A stretch of 34,835 nucleotides of DNA, from contig PBMZ01000141.1 of NCBI GenBank assembly GCA_002722955.1, forward strand, positions 1 to 34,835. The letters are read 5' to 3'. The notes under the pieces were generated by a model. It worked only from the letters and a program-made list of their open reading frames with translations, did no database searches and was not told the origin of the DNA. This stretch comes from Planctomycetaceae bacterium (GTDB lineage Bacteria; Planctomycetota; Planctomycetia; Planctomycetales; Planctomycetaceae). The position numbers and the translations under genes are program-made. The stretch's first letter is position 1. Each line of letters begins with the position of its first letter. Below, in pieces: positions 1 to 6,579 of this stretch.

Positions 1-231
1 AGTCTCCCAATTGCGTTCCTGAGTCTCCCAATTGCGTTCCTGAGTCTCCCAATTGCGATTCTGAGTCCCCGGATTGCGATTCCGAGTCTCCCGATTGCGA
101 TTCCGAGTCTCCTGATTGCGATTCCGAGTCTCCTGATTGCAATTCCGAGTCTCCTGATTGCAATTCCGAGTCTCCCGATTGCGATTCCGAGTCTCCGGAT
201 TGCAATTCCGAGTCTCGTATGCATAATTCCG
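1..231. repeat. 21-bp tandem repeat, 11 units
   Basis: Eleven contiguous 21-bp units run from the left edge, with the consensus AGTCTCCYGATTGCRATTCCG split here as AGTCTCCYGATTGC plus RATTCCG. The first three units carry A at position 9 instead of G, and units 1 and 2 also end differently; the eleventh (211-231) is degenerate. The array probably continues left of the window. A unit of 21 bases is seven codons, so open frames cross the array on both strands, for example SPDC(D/N)SE repeats forward and ESQSGDS repeats in reverse. Neither frame has a convincing start or a clear excess of silent changes, so I treat it as a minisatellite rather than a gene. There are no spacers, so it is not a CRISPR array. 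Confidence 0.9.
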
Positions 232-264
232 GTGTGACTCGAGCAGACGTGGCTGGCTGGCTGC

Positions 265-405
265 GGAGGTCGGCCGGCGGAATGTCAGACCTGACCGGAG
301 AAAGCACTGATGCGTACGACGAACAGTATCGAACAGGACCGTGAATTCACTGATACCGAGGCCGACGCCGTCGTGTCCCGGGCCGCGAAGACGTCTGCCG
401 TGCTG
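265..405 (+). repeat. Duplicated leader and N-terminal coding segment, copy 1
   Basis: The 32 bases at 265-296 are identical to 985-1016. After a short variable stretch that holds each ribosome binding site, the first 96 coding bases (310-405) match 1030-1125 closely, giving the shared peptide pattern SIExDRxFTDTEAxxVVxRAAKT. Similarity stops sharply near 405. This copy supplies the promoter-proximal part of the mosaic gene at 310-954. Confidence 0.85.
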
Positions 406-954
406 CAGTCCGTCAGGTGGCGGCACACTTGCGTCAGCCGCGTGGCATTCGGACTCGGTGTGTCCTTCGCCCTGACCGGCCTGGTATTCACGTCGCTGAC
501 AGCGCTCTCGCCGGACACTGCGCATTCTGCCGCGCCAGACGATGACGCAGAAACAACCGCAAAAGAACTCAAGCAGACAATCGCAAAAGAACTCAAGCAG
601 TTTTCCAATCAGTGGGCCCAGGCGTTCGTCAACAAAGATCCGTCAGTCCCGAAACGGTTCTTTGCAGACGACTTTGCCTACATCATGCCTGACGGCAGCG
701 TTTACACAAAGGAAGCCTTCCTCGAGCTGTTCCAGACTTTTACGGAGAACAGGACGATCAAGACCTGGGTTCTTACCGACTTGAAAGTGCGCGTGTACGG
801 TTCTGACTTTGCAGTCGTGACAGGTGCTGACAACTTCACAGGCACGGACGAAGACGGCAATCCATTCAATCTGAAAGGCCGATGGACAAACGTCTGGGTG
901 CGGAAAGGCGGAACGTGGCAGGTTGTCGCCGGTCACGGGAGCAAACTCGAGTAA
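310..954 (+). CDS. Mosaic exported SnoaL/DUF4440-like (NTF2-fold) protein
   Basis: The 214-residue product has three parts. Residues 1-32 resemble the start of the neighbouring 1030-1374 protein. Residues 33-51 are encoded by a stretch that is antisense to a transposase fragment. Residues 52-214 resemble the 3495-3989 protein: a hydrophobic export-like segment (FALTGLVFTSLTAL), then an NTF2-like domain with the motifs SNQWAQAF, FADDFAYIMPDG, FTGTD and NVWVRKGGTWQVVAGH. Proteins of this fold are often small-ligand-binding or ketosteroid isomerase-like; the substrate is not predictable here. A GGAG at 296-299 precedes ATG 310. A GTG at 460 could give a product with a normal N-terminal signal, but no good ribosome binding site precedes it. 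With the ATG start, the export signal is internal, which may block secretion. Confidence 0.6.
   Translation: MRTTNSIEQDREFTDTEADAVVSRAAKTSAVLQSVRWRHTCVSRVAFGLGVSFALTGLVFTSLTALSPDTAHSAAPDDDAETTAKELKQTIAKELKQFSNQWAQAFVNKDPSVPKRFFADDFAYIMPDGSVYTKEAFLELFQTFTENRTIKTWVLTDLKVRVYGSDFAVVTGADNFTGTDEDGNPFNLKGRWTNVWVRKGGTWQVVAGHGSKLE
406..462 (-). pseudogene. Transposase fragment embedded antisense in the SnoaL ORF
   Basis: These 57 bases match 5635-5691, inside the transposase of the IS at 5072-6460, at roughly 80% identity by eye. Read on the minus strand both give the peptide pattern TPSPNATxxTQVCRxLTDC, which in the transposase lies between the first and second catalytic Asp. The boundaries coincide with the two junctions of the mosaic gene at 310-954, so this is a relic of an IS that took part in its formation. 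Confidence 0.75.
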
Positions 955-984
955 CACCAGGGGAAAGAGACCCGCGCAGCGGCA

Positions 985-1125
985 GGAGGTCGGCCGGCGG
1001 AATGTCAGACCTGACCACAAGGAGCTGTCATGGGCACGAAGATCAGTATCGAATACGACCGCGCGTTCACCGATACCGAGGCCAACGAGGTTGTGGCCCG
1101 GGCCGCCAAGACGTTTGCCGTGCTG
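985..1125 (+). repeat. Duplicated leader and N-terminal coding segment, copy 2
   Basis: This is the second copy of the segment at 265-405. Here it leads into the complete 1030-1374 gene, so this is probably the source copy and the one at 265-405 the derivative. Confidence 0.85.
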
Positions 1126-1374
1126 GTGGAACTGGGGGGCGCCTACGACGCTCTGCCAGGCTTCGCGAAGGCGGACCTGGAAACGCTCAACACGGAACTG
1201 CAGACGGCCATCGTGGAGCTGAAGGCGCTGGAGAACCAGATCACGCCGGTGCTGGAAACGATCGACGAGAAAGCCGGCGACCTGCTGCCGAAACTCCAGG
1301 GCCTGTACGCCGCCCTGAAGGGACTGCTGACCGACGACGAACAGCTCGACCTGCTGGACACGATCCAGGCGTGA
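1030..1374 (+). CDS. Small helical protein of unknown function
   Basis: A 114-residue protein that I do not recognise. It has no signal peptide or membrane segment. The first 32 residues carry the FTDTEAxxVVxRAAKT block that was copied into the upstream mosaic gene. Residues about 45-114 are rich in Leu, Glu, Ala and Lys with heptad-like spacing (LETLNTELQTAIVELKALEN), suggesting an amphipathic helix bundle or coiled coil. AAGGAG at 1018-1023 lies six bases before ATG 1030, a strong ribosome binding site. No catalytic motif is visible, so a structural or binding role is all that can be suggested. Confidence 0.6.
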   Translation: MGTKISIEYDRAFTDTEANEVVARAAKTFAVLVELGGAYDALPGFAKADLETLNTELQTAIVELKALENQITPVLETIDEKAGDLLPKLQGLYAALKGLLTDDEQLDLLDTIQA

Positions 1375-1473
1375 GCGGGTCTCGGAACCGCGCGGCCGTC
1401 TGTCCGGGCAAGGCAACCGTTCTGCCTCAGCCGGAGTCTCTTTTCAATCAACCACTCCTTCCGGAGACACCTC

Positions 1474-1669
1474 ATGAATCGATTCGCCTCCCTGGCGGCC
1501 GTCTTCGTGTCCGTCAGCCTCGCCGGCACCGTCGAGGCCGAGGACCGGCCGTATCGAGGTCTTCGATGTGGTGGGGGACTACGAGTTGCGGAAGAACCCG
1601 AAGTTCCTCAACATCGGCTTCGGCCACAACAGCCTCACGATTGGCCCGCGATACCGAAAGAAGAAGTAG
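1474..1669 (+). pseudogene. Small secreted protein gene with a frameshift
   Basis: ATG 1474 opens a clear signal peptide (MNRFASLAAVFVSVSLAGTVEAED). Around 1549 the sensible reading moves one base, into the frame that starts CGT at 1550, and gives RIEVFDVVGDYELRKNP, then FLNIGFGHNSLTIGPRYRKK and TAG at 1667-1669. An intact gene would encode about 65 residues with a basic C-terminus. In the original frame the sequence runs on to 1818 as Pro/Arg-rich text without family character. Either a real one-base change has broken the gene or there is a base-call error near 1545-1550. The family is not recognised. Confidence 0.5.
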
Positions 1670-1912
1670 CAGGCAGCGCCGCAACCGTCCCTGAGAACTC
1701 GGGACAAGCGTTGGGGTATGGCGAAACCGTTTCCGGAAGGTCTGCAAACTACCCAACGCCGGCAAAAGTGTTTGCCGGCCTGCGTGAATTAAGACGGAAT
1801 GTCAAGGAACAGCCTTAATCAGAACTTTGGTCTTGCCATGGAGTCGGACATGACGCTCAACGCACGAAGAATCCTGCTGCCTCAATCCTCTGTGAGAAGC
1901 GAGGGTGTGCCA

Positions 1913-3415
1913 ATGTCCCGCCGGGATGCGTTGCAGACTGGTCTCGGGATCTCAGCTCTAGCTGCGGTTGGCATGGCCGGACGGGAAGCCTCAGCCGAAG
2001 ACCCGAATGCCGCCGAGTCCCCCTTGCACTTCTGGTCGCTCAAGACGCTGTCGCAGAAAATCCGGTCGCGCGACGTGTCGTCGGTTGAAGTCACTCGCCA
2101 TATGCTGGAGCGGATTGCCAGGCTCGATGGGAAACTGAAAAGTTATCAGCTGGTAACGCGGGCCGAGGCTTTGGCCACGGCCGAACGCTGCGACCGGGAA
2201 ATCAAGGACGGACGATATCGTGGGCCCCTGCACGGCGTCCCGATTGGCATCAAAGATCTGCTTTACACAAAGGGCATTGCGACGATCGCGGGAACGAAGG
2301 CACGTGCGGACTTTGTCCCGGAATTCGATGCGACCGTGGTCAAGCGTCTCGCAGCCGCCGGAGCCGTCAGCCTCGGCAAGCTGGTGCTTTGCGAAGGGGC
2401 CTGGGCTCCATACCACCCGGATCTGCCCATCCCGGTCAATCCCTGGGACGCTGGCAAGTGGTCCGGGGTTTCGTCCAGTGGGAGTGGAGTGGCCACCGCC
2501 GCGGGGCTCTGTTTCGGGTCGATCGGATCAGATACGGGCGGTTCGATTCGTTATCCGTCCGCAGCGAATGGTTGCGTGGGACTCAAACCGACCTACGGTC
2601 GAGTCAGTCGACACGGAGTCTTTGCACTGGCCGACTCCCTGGACCATGTCGGCCCCATGACTCGTACGGTCGAAGATTCCGCCATCATGTTCGAAGTCAT
2701 GGCCGGACACGATCCGCTCGACCCGTCCACCGCCAGCCTTCCCGTGCCGAAGATCACAGGCCAGCTGGAGGAACCGATCAAAGGAATGAAAGTCGGCTTC
2801 GATCGGGACTACGCGACGAAGGGAATCGACCAGGAAGTAGCCACGGCGGTTCTTGAGGCCGTTGACGTCCTGGCAGGCCTGGGCGCAGAGATTGTCGAAA
2901 TCGCAATGCCCGACGACCTCGATCTTGTGGACGTCTGGGTGCCCATCGCACTGGTGGAGGCCGTCCTGGCAAATAACGACCTGTCCGCCACCGAGGCAGC
3001 GAACTTCAGCCCCGGATTTCGAGAAGTCCTGGAACAGGGCCGCCAGGTTACGGCAACGGACTACGCCGCCGCCTGCCGAAAGCAACGTGAGGTGACCCGG
3101 CAGATCTACAACGTTCTCGCGGACGTCAACTGTCTGGCCTGCCCCTCGATGGCCAAACCAGCTCAAGACATCCTGAAGCACCCCACTGTTTTCGAGCTTG
3201 ATGACTGGAAGCGTATTACTGGAAAGGACGTCTTCACCAAGCCCTTCAACCTCAGCGGCGTCCCCACGCTCAGTGTTCCCTGCGGGTTTTCCAGGTCCGG
3301 CCTTCCATTGAGCCTGCAGCTCGTCGCATCACCGTGGGGCGAATCCGACATCTGCCGCGTCGGCCATGCCTACGAACGCGCAACCATGTGGCACAGGAAA
3401 CACCCGAATGTCTAG
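1913..3415 (+). CDS. Tat-exported amidase-signature family hydrolase
   Basis: This is an amidase-signature enzyme hydrolysing C-N bonds of amides; the substrate is unknown. From ATG 1913 the protein has 500 residues and begins with a twin-arginine signal (MSRRDALQTGLGIS, ASAED), so it is probably exported folded. The catalytic triad is visible: Lys near 114 (GVPIGIKDLLY), cis-Ser near 189 (SGVSSSGSG) and nucleophile Ser near 211 (GSDTGGSIR). Length is typical of the family. GAGGG at about 1901-1905 supports this start, but the frame is open further up, with ATGs at 1838 and 1850 and one at 1799, and a longer N-terminal region before the Tat motif cannot be excluded. It is not a GatA candidate because it is exported and has no gatB or gatC beside it. 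The two SnoaL-like genes flank it. Confidence 0.9.
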   Translation: MSRRDALQTGLGISALAAVGMAGREASAEDPNAAESPLHFWSLKTLSQKIRSRDVSSVEVTRHMLERIARLDGKLKSYQLVTRAEALATAERCDREIKDGRYRGPLHGVPIGIKDLLYTKGIATIAGTKARADFVPEFDATVVKRLAAAGAVSLGKLVLCEGAWAPYHPDLPIPVNPWDAGKWSGVSSSGSGVATAAGLCFGSIGSDTGGSIRYPSAANGCVGLKPTYGRVSRHGVFALADSLDHVGPMTRTVEDSAIMFEVMAGHDPLDPSTASLPVPKITGQLEEPIKGMKVGFDRDYATKGIDQEVATAVLEAVDVLAGLGAEIVEIAMPDDLDLVDVWVPIALVEAVLANNDLSATEAANFSPGFREVLEQGRQVTATDYAAACRKQREVTRQIYNVLADVNCLACPSMAKPAQDILKHPTVFELDDWKRITGKDVFTKPFNLSGVPTLSVPCGFSRSGLPLSLQLVASPWGESDICRVGHAYERATMWHRKHPNV

Positions 3416-3494
3416 CTCGACTGTTGCACTCCAGCAACACCGATAAACACGGAGCCTGACCTGGCTCCGTCCACATTTCCCAAAGGAGATTTCC

Positions 3495-3989
3495 ATGAAG
3501 CGCTTACTTCTCGGCACTTTGCTTGTCGCCCTGACGGGCCTGACATCTACGTTGCTGACAGGTCTTGCACCGGACACTGCGCATTCCGCCGCGCCAGACG
3601 AGGATGCAAAAACAATCGCAAAAGAAATAATGAACCTTTCCAATCAATGGGCCCAGGTTTTCACCAACAAAGAGTTGTCGTTCCTGAAGCGGATCTGGGC
3701 AGACGACTTTGCCTATATCATGCCTGACGGCACCGTATACAACAAAAACTCCTTTCTCGCGTTATGCAGGACCATGACGGACACCAACACATCGACAAGC
3801 GTGGACATCACCACCTTTAACGTGCGTGTGTACGGTCCGAACTTCGCAGTCGCGACAGGTACTGACCATTTCACAGGCACGGACAAAGACGGCAAGCCAT
3901 TCAGCAACAAAGGCCGCTTCACCAATGTCTGGGTGCGGAAAAAGGGAACGTGGCAAGTTGTCGCCGGCCACGCGTCCAAACTTGAGTAA
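3495..3989 (+). CDS. Exported SnoaL/DUF4440-like (NTF2-fold) protein
   Basis: The 164-residue protein has an N-terminal signal peptide (MKRLLLGTLLVALTGL, about 1-32 with AHSAAPDED after it) and an NTF2-like domain: SNQWAQVF, WADDFAYIMPDG, VRVYGPNFAVATG, FTGTDKDGKPF and NVWVRKKGTWQVVAGH. AAAGGAG just upstream of ATG 3495 is a strong ribosome binding site. It is a full-length paralogue of the C-terminal three-quarters of the 310-954 product, and gives the reference for where that mosaic joins. The ligand or reaction cannot be told; related proteins are annotated as SgcJ/EcaC-like or ketosteroid isomerase-like. Confidence 0.8.
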   Translation: MKRLLLGTLLVALTGLTSTLLTGLAPDTAHSAAPDEDAKTIAKEIMNLSNQWAQVFTNKELSFLKRIWADDFAYIMPDGTVYNKNSFLALCRTMTDTNTSTSVDITTFNVRVYGPNFAVATGTDHFTGTDKDGKPFSNKGRFTNVWVRKKGTWQVVAGHASKLE

Positions 3990-4069
3990 CACAAAGCCCC
4001 CCCACTGGCTGAGGTCACAGGTGGCTTCTCTGCCGAACAACTCAGGCTCACTTTCTCAAAGGAGTGTTT

Positions 4070-4165
4070 GTGATTGTCAAGTATCTCATGTCCTGTGCGG
4101 CCTGCCTGGTTGTGGGTTTTCTGCCCGTAGGGTCAAAAAACAGAACCGACGTCAAAGCTCTTTGA
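4070..4165 (+). pseudogene. 5' stub of a secreted-protein gene cut by an IS end
   Basis: AAAGGAG at 4058-4064 precedes GTG 4070, and the first 19 codons encode a signal-peptide-like stretch (VIVKYLMSCAACLVVGFLP). At 4127 the sequence changes abruptly into the terminal repeat of the IS family described below, and the frame ends by chance at TGA 4163-4165. The rest of the gene is not found in the window. The product family is unknown. Confidence 0.55.
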
Positions 4166-4246
4166 CAATCATGTGTATCCATAGAGCTGCGCCTCAATTT
4201 CAGCCGAGAGTCGATCGCGAACACGACGAACGGCTCCGGAAACGGC
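4127..4246 (+). mobile_element. Truncated IS end, copy 1
   Basis: It begins GTAGGGTCAAAAAACAG and follows the left end of the IS at 5072 for about 120 bases, through AGCTCTTTGACAATCATGTG and the CAATTTCAGCCGAGAGTCGA block. It stops at GAAACGG where the next copy begins. It includes only non-coding terminal sequence. Confidence 0.8.
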
Positions 4247-4496
4247 GTAGGGTCAAAAAACTGAACCGACCTCAAAGCTCTTTGACAATCAGGTGTTGTC
4301 GATAGAAATGAGCCTCGATTTCACCCGAGAGGCTCTCGCGAACACAACGGACAGCACTCGAAACGGTCCATGTTTCACGGTCGGCGCGTACCTTCATCGC
4401 AGAAGAGTCACGTCAGACTCGTGACAGGCATCGTCACGCAGCGCGACGGTGGTAGTACTTGAGCATGCCACCGAGTCGTTCTCGGCATTCGATCCC
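4247..4496 (+). mobile_element. Truncated IS end, copy 2
   Basis: It begins GTAGGGTCAAAAAACTG and matches about 250 bases of the IS left end, including CATGTTTCACGGTCGGCGCG. On the minus strand it also includes the last codons of the transposase (IECRERLGG, LKYYHRRA). It ends inside that coding part and is followed at once by copy 3, in the same orientation. Confidence 0.85.
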
Positions 4497-4545
4497 GTAG
4501 GGTCACAAAACTGAACCGACCTCAAAGCTCTCTGAGAATCAGGTG
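4497..4545 (+). mobile_element. Truncated IS end, copy 3
   Basis: It begins GTAGGGTCACAAAACTGAAC and matches the first 45-50 bases of the IS left end up to AATCAGGTGTT. After that the sequence is unrelated. Between here and 4666 no gene is seen; the stretch contains only a short GACCCCTATTGGGGTC palindrome near 4613-4628. Confidence 0.75.
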
Positions 4546-4666
4546 TTACCAAAAAGCTCACAGCGTGTTAACTACTCTGTCCAGAGTTCGAAGAGGATCC
4601 CTACCGATCGATGACCCCTATTGGGGTCTCGGAAAACGGGAACTCATTACCCATAAACAGGTAGCG

Positions 4667-5070
4667 TCATTCCAAACGCGCGACAATCGGCGCGCATTGT
4701 TTCGATAAGGGTCCCTTCCGGGGAGCTTTTCTGGCTCGCAAAGAATCGCAGTCAGACGCACGAAGTGGCATAACCCCTGATTCTGTCGGGGGTTTCTTCG
4801 TTTCTACACTTCCCGATGCGGCAGGGTGCGACGTCGGATTTTGCGTCGCTTTTACGTCGGATTCGGCGTCCTGTGCGTCGGATTTTGCGTCGCTCTTCAC
4901 GGCCTGTTCGAAGTGAGCGTCGGTCACCTGTAAGTAGTGCTTTGTGGCGACCGCTTCCGTGTTGCCCAGCCAAGCGGCAGCCACGTGGACCGGGAAGGTT
5001 TCAACCAGTTCTGTCTCACGAGTTGACCGCAGGTTCTGCCACGGCTTGCCCCAAGGCTCGACACCAGCCC
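4667..5070 (-). pseudogene. 3' remnant of a tyrosine recombinase (integrase)
   Basis: Read on the minus strand from the IS boundary, this encodes the C-terminal part of a phage-type integrase: KPWQNLRSTRETEL, then HVAAAWLGNTEAVATKHYLQV. The Arg in NLRSTRE and the Tyr in KHYLQV fit the last catalytic residues of tyrosine recombinases. After the Tyr comes an Asp/Lys/Ser-rich tail (SDAKSDAQDAESDVKATQN) of about 85 residues. The 5' part, with the first catalytic Arg and the core-binding domain, is missing. The coding sequence starts abruptly at the left end of the IS and does not resume to its right, so the gene was cut by IS insertion with deletion. Confidence 0.75.
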
Positions 5071-5071
5071 C

Positions 5072-6460
5072 GTAGGGCCAAAAAACTGAACCGACCTCAA
5101 AGCTCTTTGATAATCATGTGATAGCAGTAGAAGTCGAGACCAATTTCAGCCGAGAGTCGATGACGAACGGTACTCGAAACGGGCCATGTTTCACGGTCGG
5201 CGCGTACCTTCATCGCAGAAGGTTCACGTCAGACTCGTGACAAGGCTCGTCAGGCAGCGCGACGGTGGTAGTACTTGAGTAGGCCACCGAGGCGCTCTCG
5301 GCATTCGATTCTGTCAGCGACGGAATCAGGATCATTGACTGGCTCAATCAACTCATTGTCCAGTCCCTGATGGTTCCGTTCGGCGTGGTAATTCTCGACG
5401 TATTCACGCACAGCGTGCTCCAGTGACTTGCGCCCGAAGAAGACCATCCGATCCAGGCACTCGGACTCCAGGCTTCTGAACCAGCGCTCCATGTACGCGT
5501 TCAGATTGGGACTTTTCGGTGGCAGCAGGACGACTTCGGTCTCGGTGTTCTGATCGAGAAAGGCACGCATGGCGATGAAGCTGCTGTCACGGTCCACGAT
5601 CAGGTGACTGGCGTCTTTTAGAAACCCGTCTTCACAGTCGGTCAGGTCACGGCACACCTGTGTCATCCACGTGGCGTTCGGACTTGGCGTGATGCACGCA
5701 ATGTGGACACCGCGTGTCTTCAGGTGCATGACCGCGAGCACATAGAACGTGACCAGTCCGCTCCGCGTCCACACTTCGACCGTCGTGAAGTCCGTGGCGA
5801 AGATTGAATCCCAGTGTGCTTTCAGGAACGTGGACCATGTTGGTGTTCGCTGACGGTCGGGTGCCGGCTCAATGCCGTGTGCCTTCAGCACGTTCCCGAC
5901 TGTGGAATCCGAGATGTGGTATTTCAGGTTCTTCAGTGCACCCTGAATCCGATCGTATCCCTACGACGGATTGTCCCTTGCGAATCGCACGATCGCATTC
6001 ACGATGACCTGTCGGATGCGTGGCCGGCCGGGCTCCGTTTGTCACTGGAATCAAACTTCCTGGCGATGAGATTCCGGTGCCACCGCAGAATGGTATCAGG
6101 CGTGAAGATGGTCGTGATTTCCCGCAGAGCTTTGCGACCGATGGCATGAGCCTTTACGGAAAGCAGTCGACGCTGGTCGTCGTCGAGCAGCAGTCGCTTC
6201 CTTCCGAGCTGCTTCAGCAGGGCCTCGATCTGAGCGTTCTGGAACTCAATGATCTGTTGCTGACGCTGGTTCACAAGGCCGCTGAGGACAGCCAGCATGA
6301 TGTGCCATGGCTGGAGCAGAAAAGACATGTTTGGCGCCGAAAATCGGCCAGTGTCCGGCGACTGCGGATTGAAATCAAGCGTGCGAGATGAGACAATCTG
6401 GAGCCGTGAAAACCTCGTGTTTTAAGGCGTTGTGAGTTCGGCGGAGTTTTTTGACCCTAC
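5072..6460 (-). mobile_element. Insertion sequence with rve-type DDE transposase, about 1.39 kb
   Basis: The left end GTAGGGCCAAAAAACTGAAC and the right end, read on the minus strand as GTAGGGTCAAAAAACTCCGC, are imperfect terminal inverted repeats of about 27 bases sharing GTAGGGYCAAAAAACT and CCGAMCTC. One transposase gene on the minus strand fills the element. C's flank both ends, so the true edge may be one or two bases further out; I see no clear target-site duplication. The element interrupts the integrase remnant on its left. The family resembles IS3/IS481-type integrase-core transposases, which are abundant in planctomycetes. Confidence 0.85.
5250..6328 (-). pseudogene. IS transposase (integrase core), frameshifted and with a stop codon
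   Basis: The gene starts at ATG 6328 (MSFLLQPWHIMLAVLSGL) and encodes a helix-turn-helix-like N-terminal region with the family's DDQRRLLSVKA and PDTILRWHRNLIARKF motifs. Near 6020-6035 the reading must change frame (RSPAGHAS in frame, GRPRIRQVIV in the correct frame). A TAG at forward 5961-5963 replaces the Trp codon in the expected NPSWGYDRIQG. From GTG 5891 the remaining 213 residues keep the DDE core: Asp in FATDFTTVEVW, Asp in LIVDRDSSF, Glu in NLNAYMERWFRSLE. The end is LLKYYHRRAA. Two independent lesions mean no full-length transposase can be made, though the catalytic part is intact and the inactivation looks recent. Confidence 0.88.
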
Positions 6461-6488
6461 GGTTTTTCTATTGGTGCTTCACTAATAT

Positions 6489-6556
6489 CAGGTGGCTGGG
6501 GTCGAGCCCTCAGACTTATGCTACTGGGGGCTCGAAGACTCGACCCCAGCCACCTG
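6489..6556. repeat. Palindromic intergenic repeat (GGCTGGGG type), copy 1
   Basis: An 18-base arm CAGGTGGCTGGGGTCGAG at 6489-6506 is exactly complementary to 6539-6556. The right half also contains ACTGGGGGCTCGAAGACTCG, of which the left half lacks the complement. It stands upstream of the TTG start at 6580, so it is not that gene's terminator. A related copy lies at 33001-33077. Confidence 0.8.
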
Positions 6557-6579
6557 ATACCTGACACGTAGGGAGCGAC

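Noticed and set aside
1-231. Possible CRISPR array
   Set aside because: The units are directly adjacent without spacers and vary among themselves; no cas gene is near.
285-608. Minus-strand reading frame of 107 residues
   Set aside because: It is the reverse of the mosaic SnoaL gene. Its only family-like part is the 406-462 transposase fragment; the rest is Ser/Ala-rich shadow text.
882-1694. Long plus-strand reading frame overlapping the 1030-1374 gene
   Set aside because: Arg/Gly/Pro-rich composition typical of an off-frame reading of GC-rich DNA, with no signal or motif; the shorter genes in other frames have ribosome binding sites.
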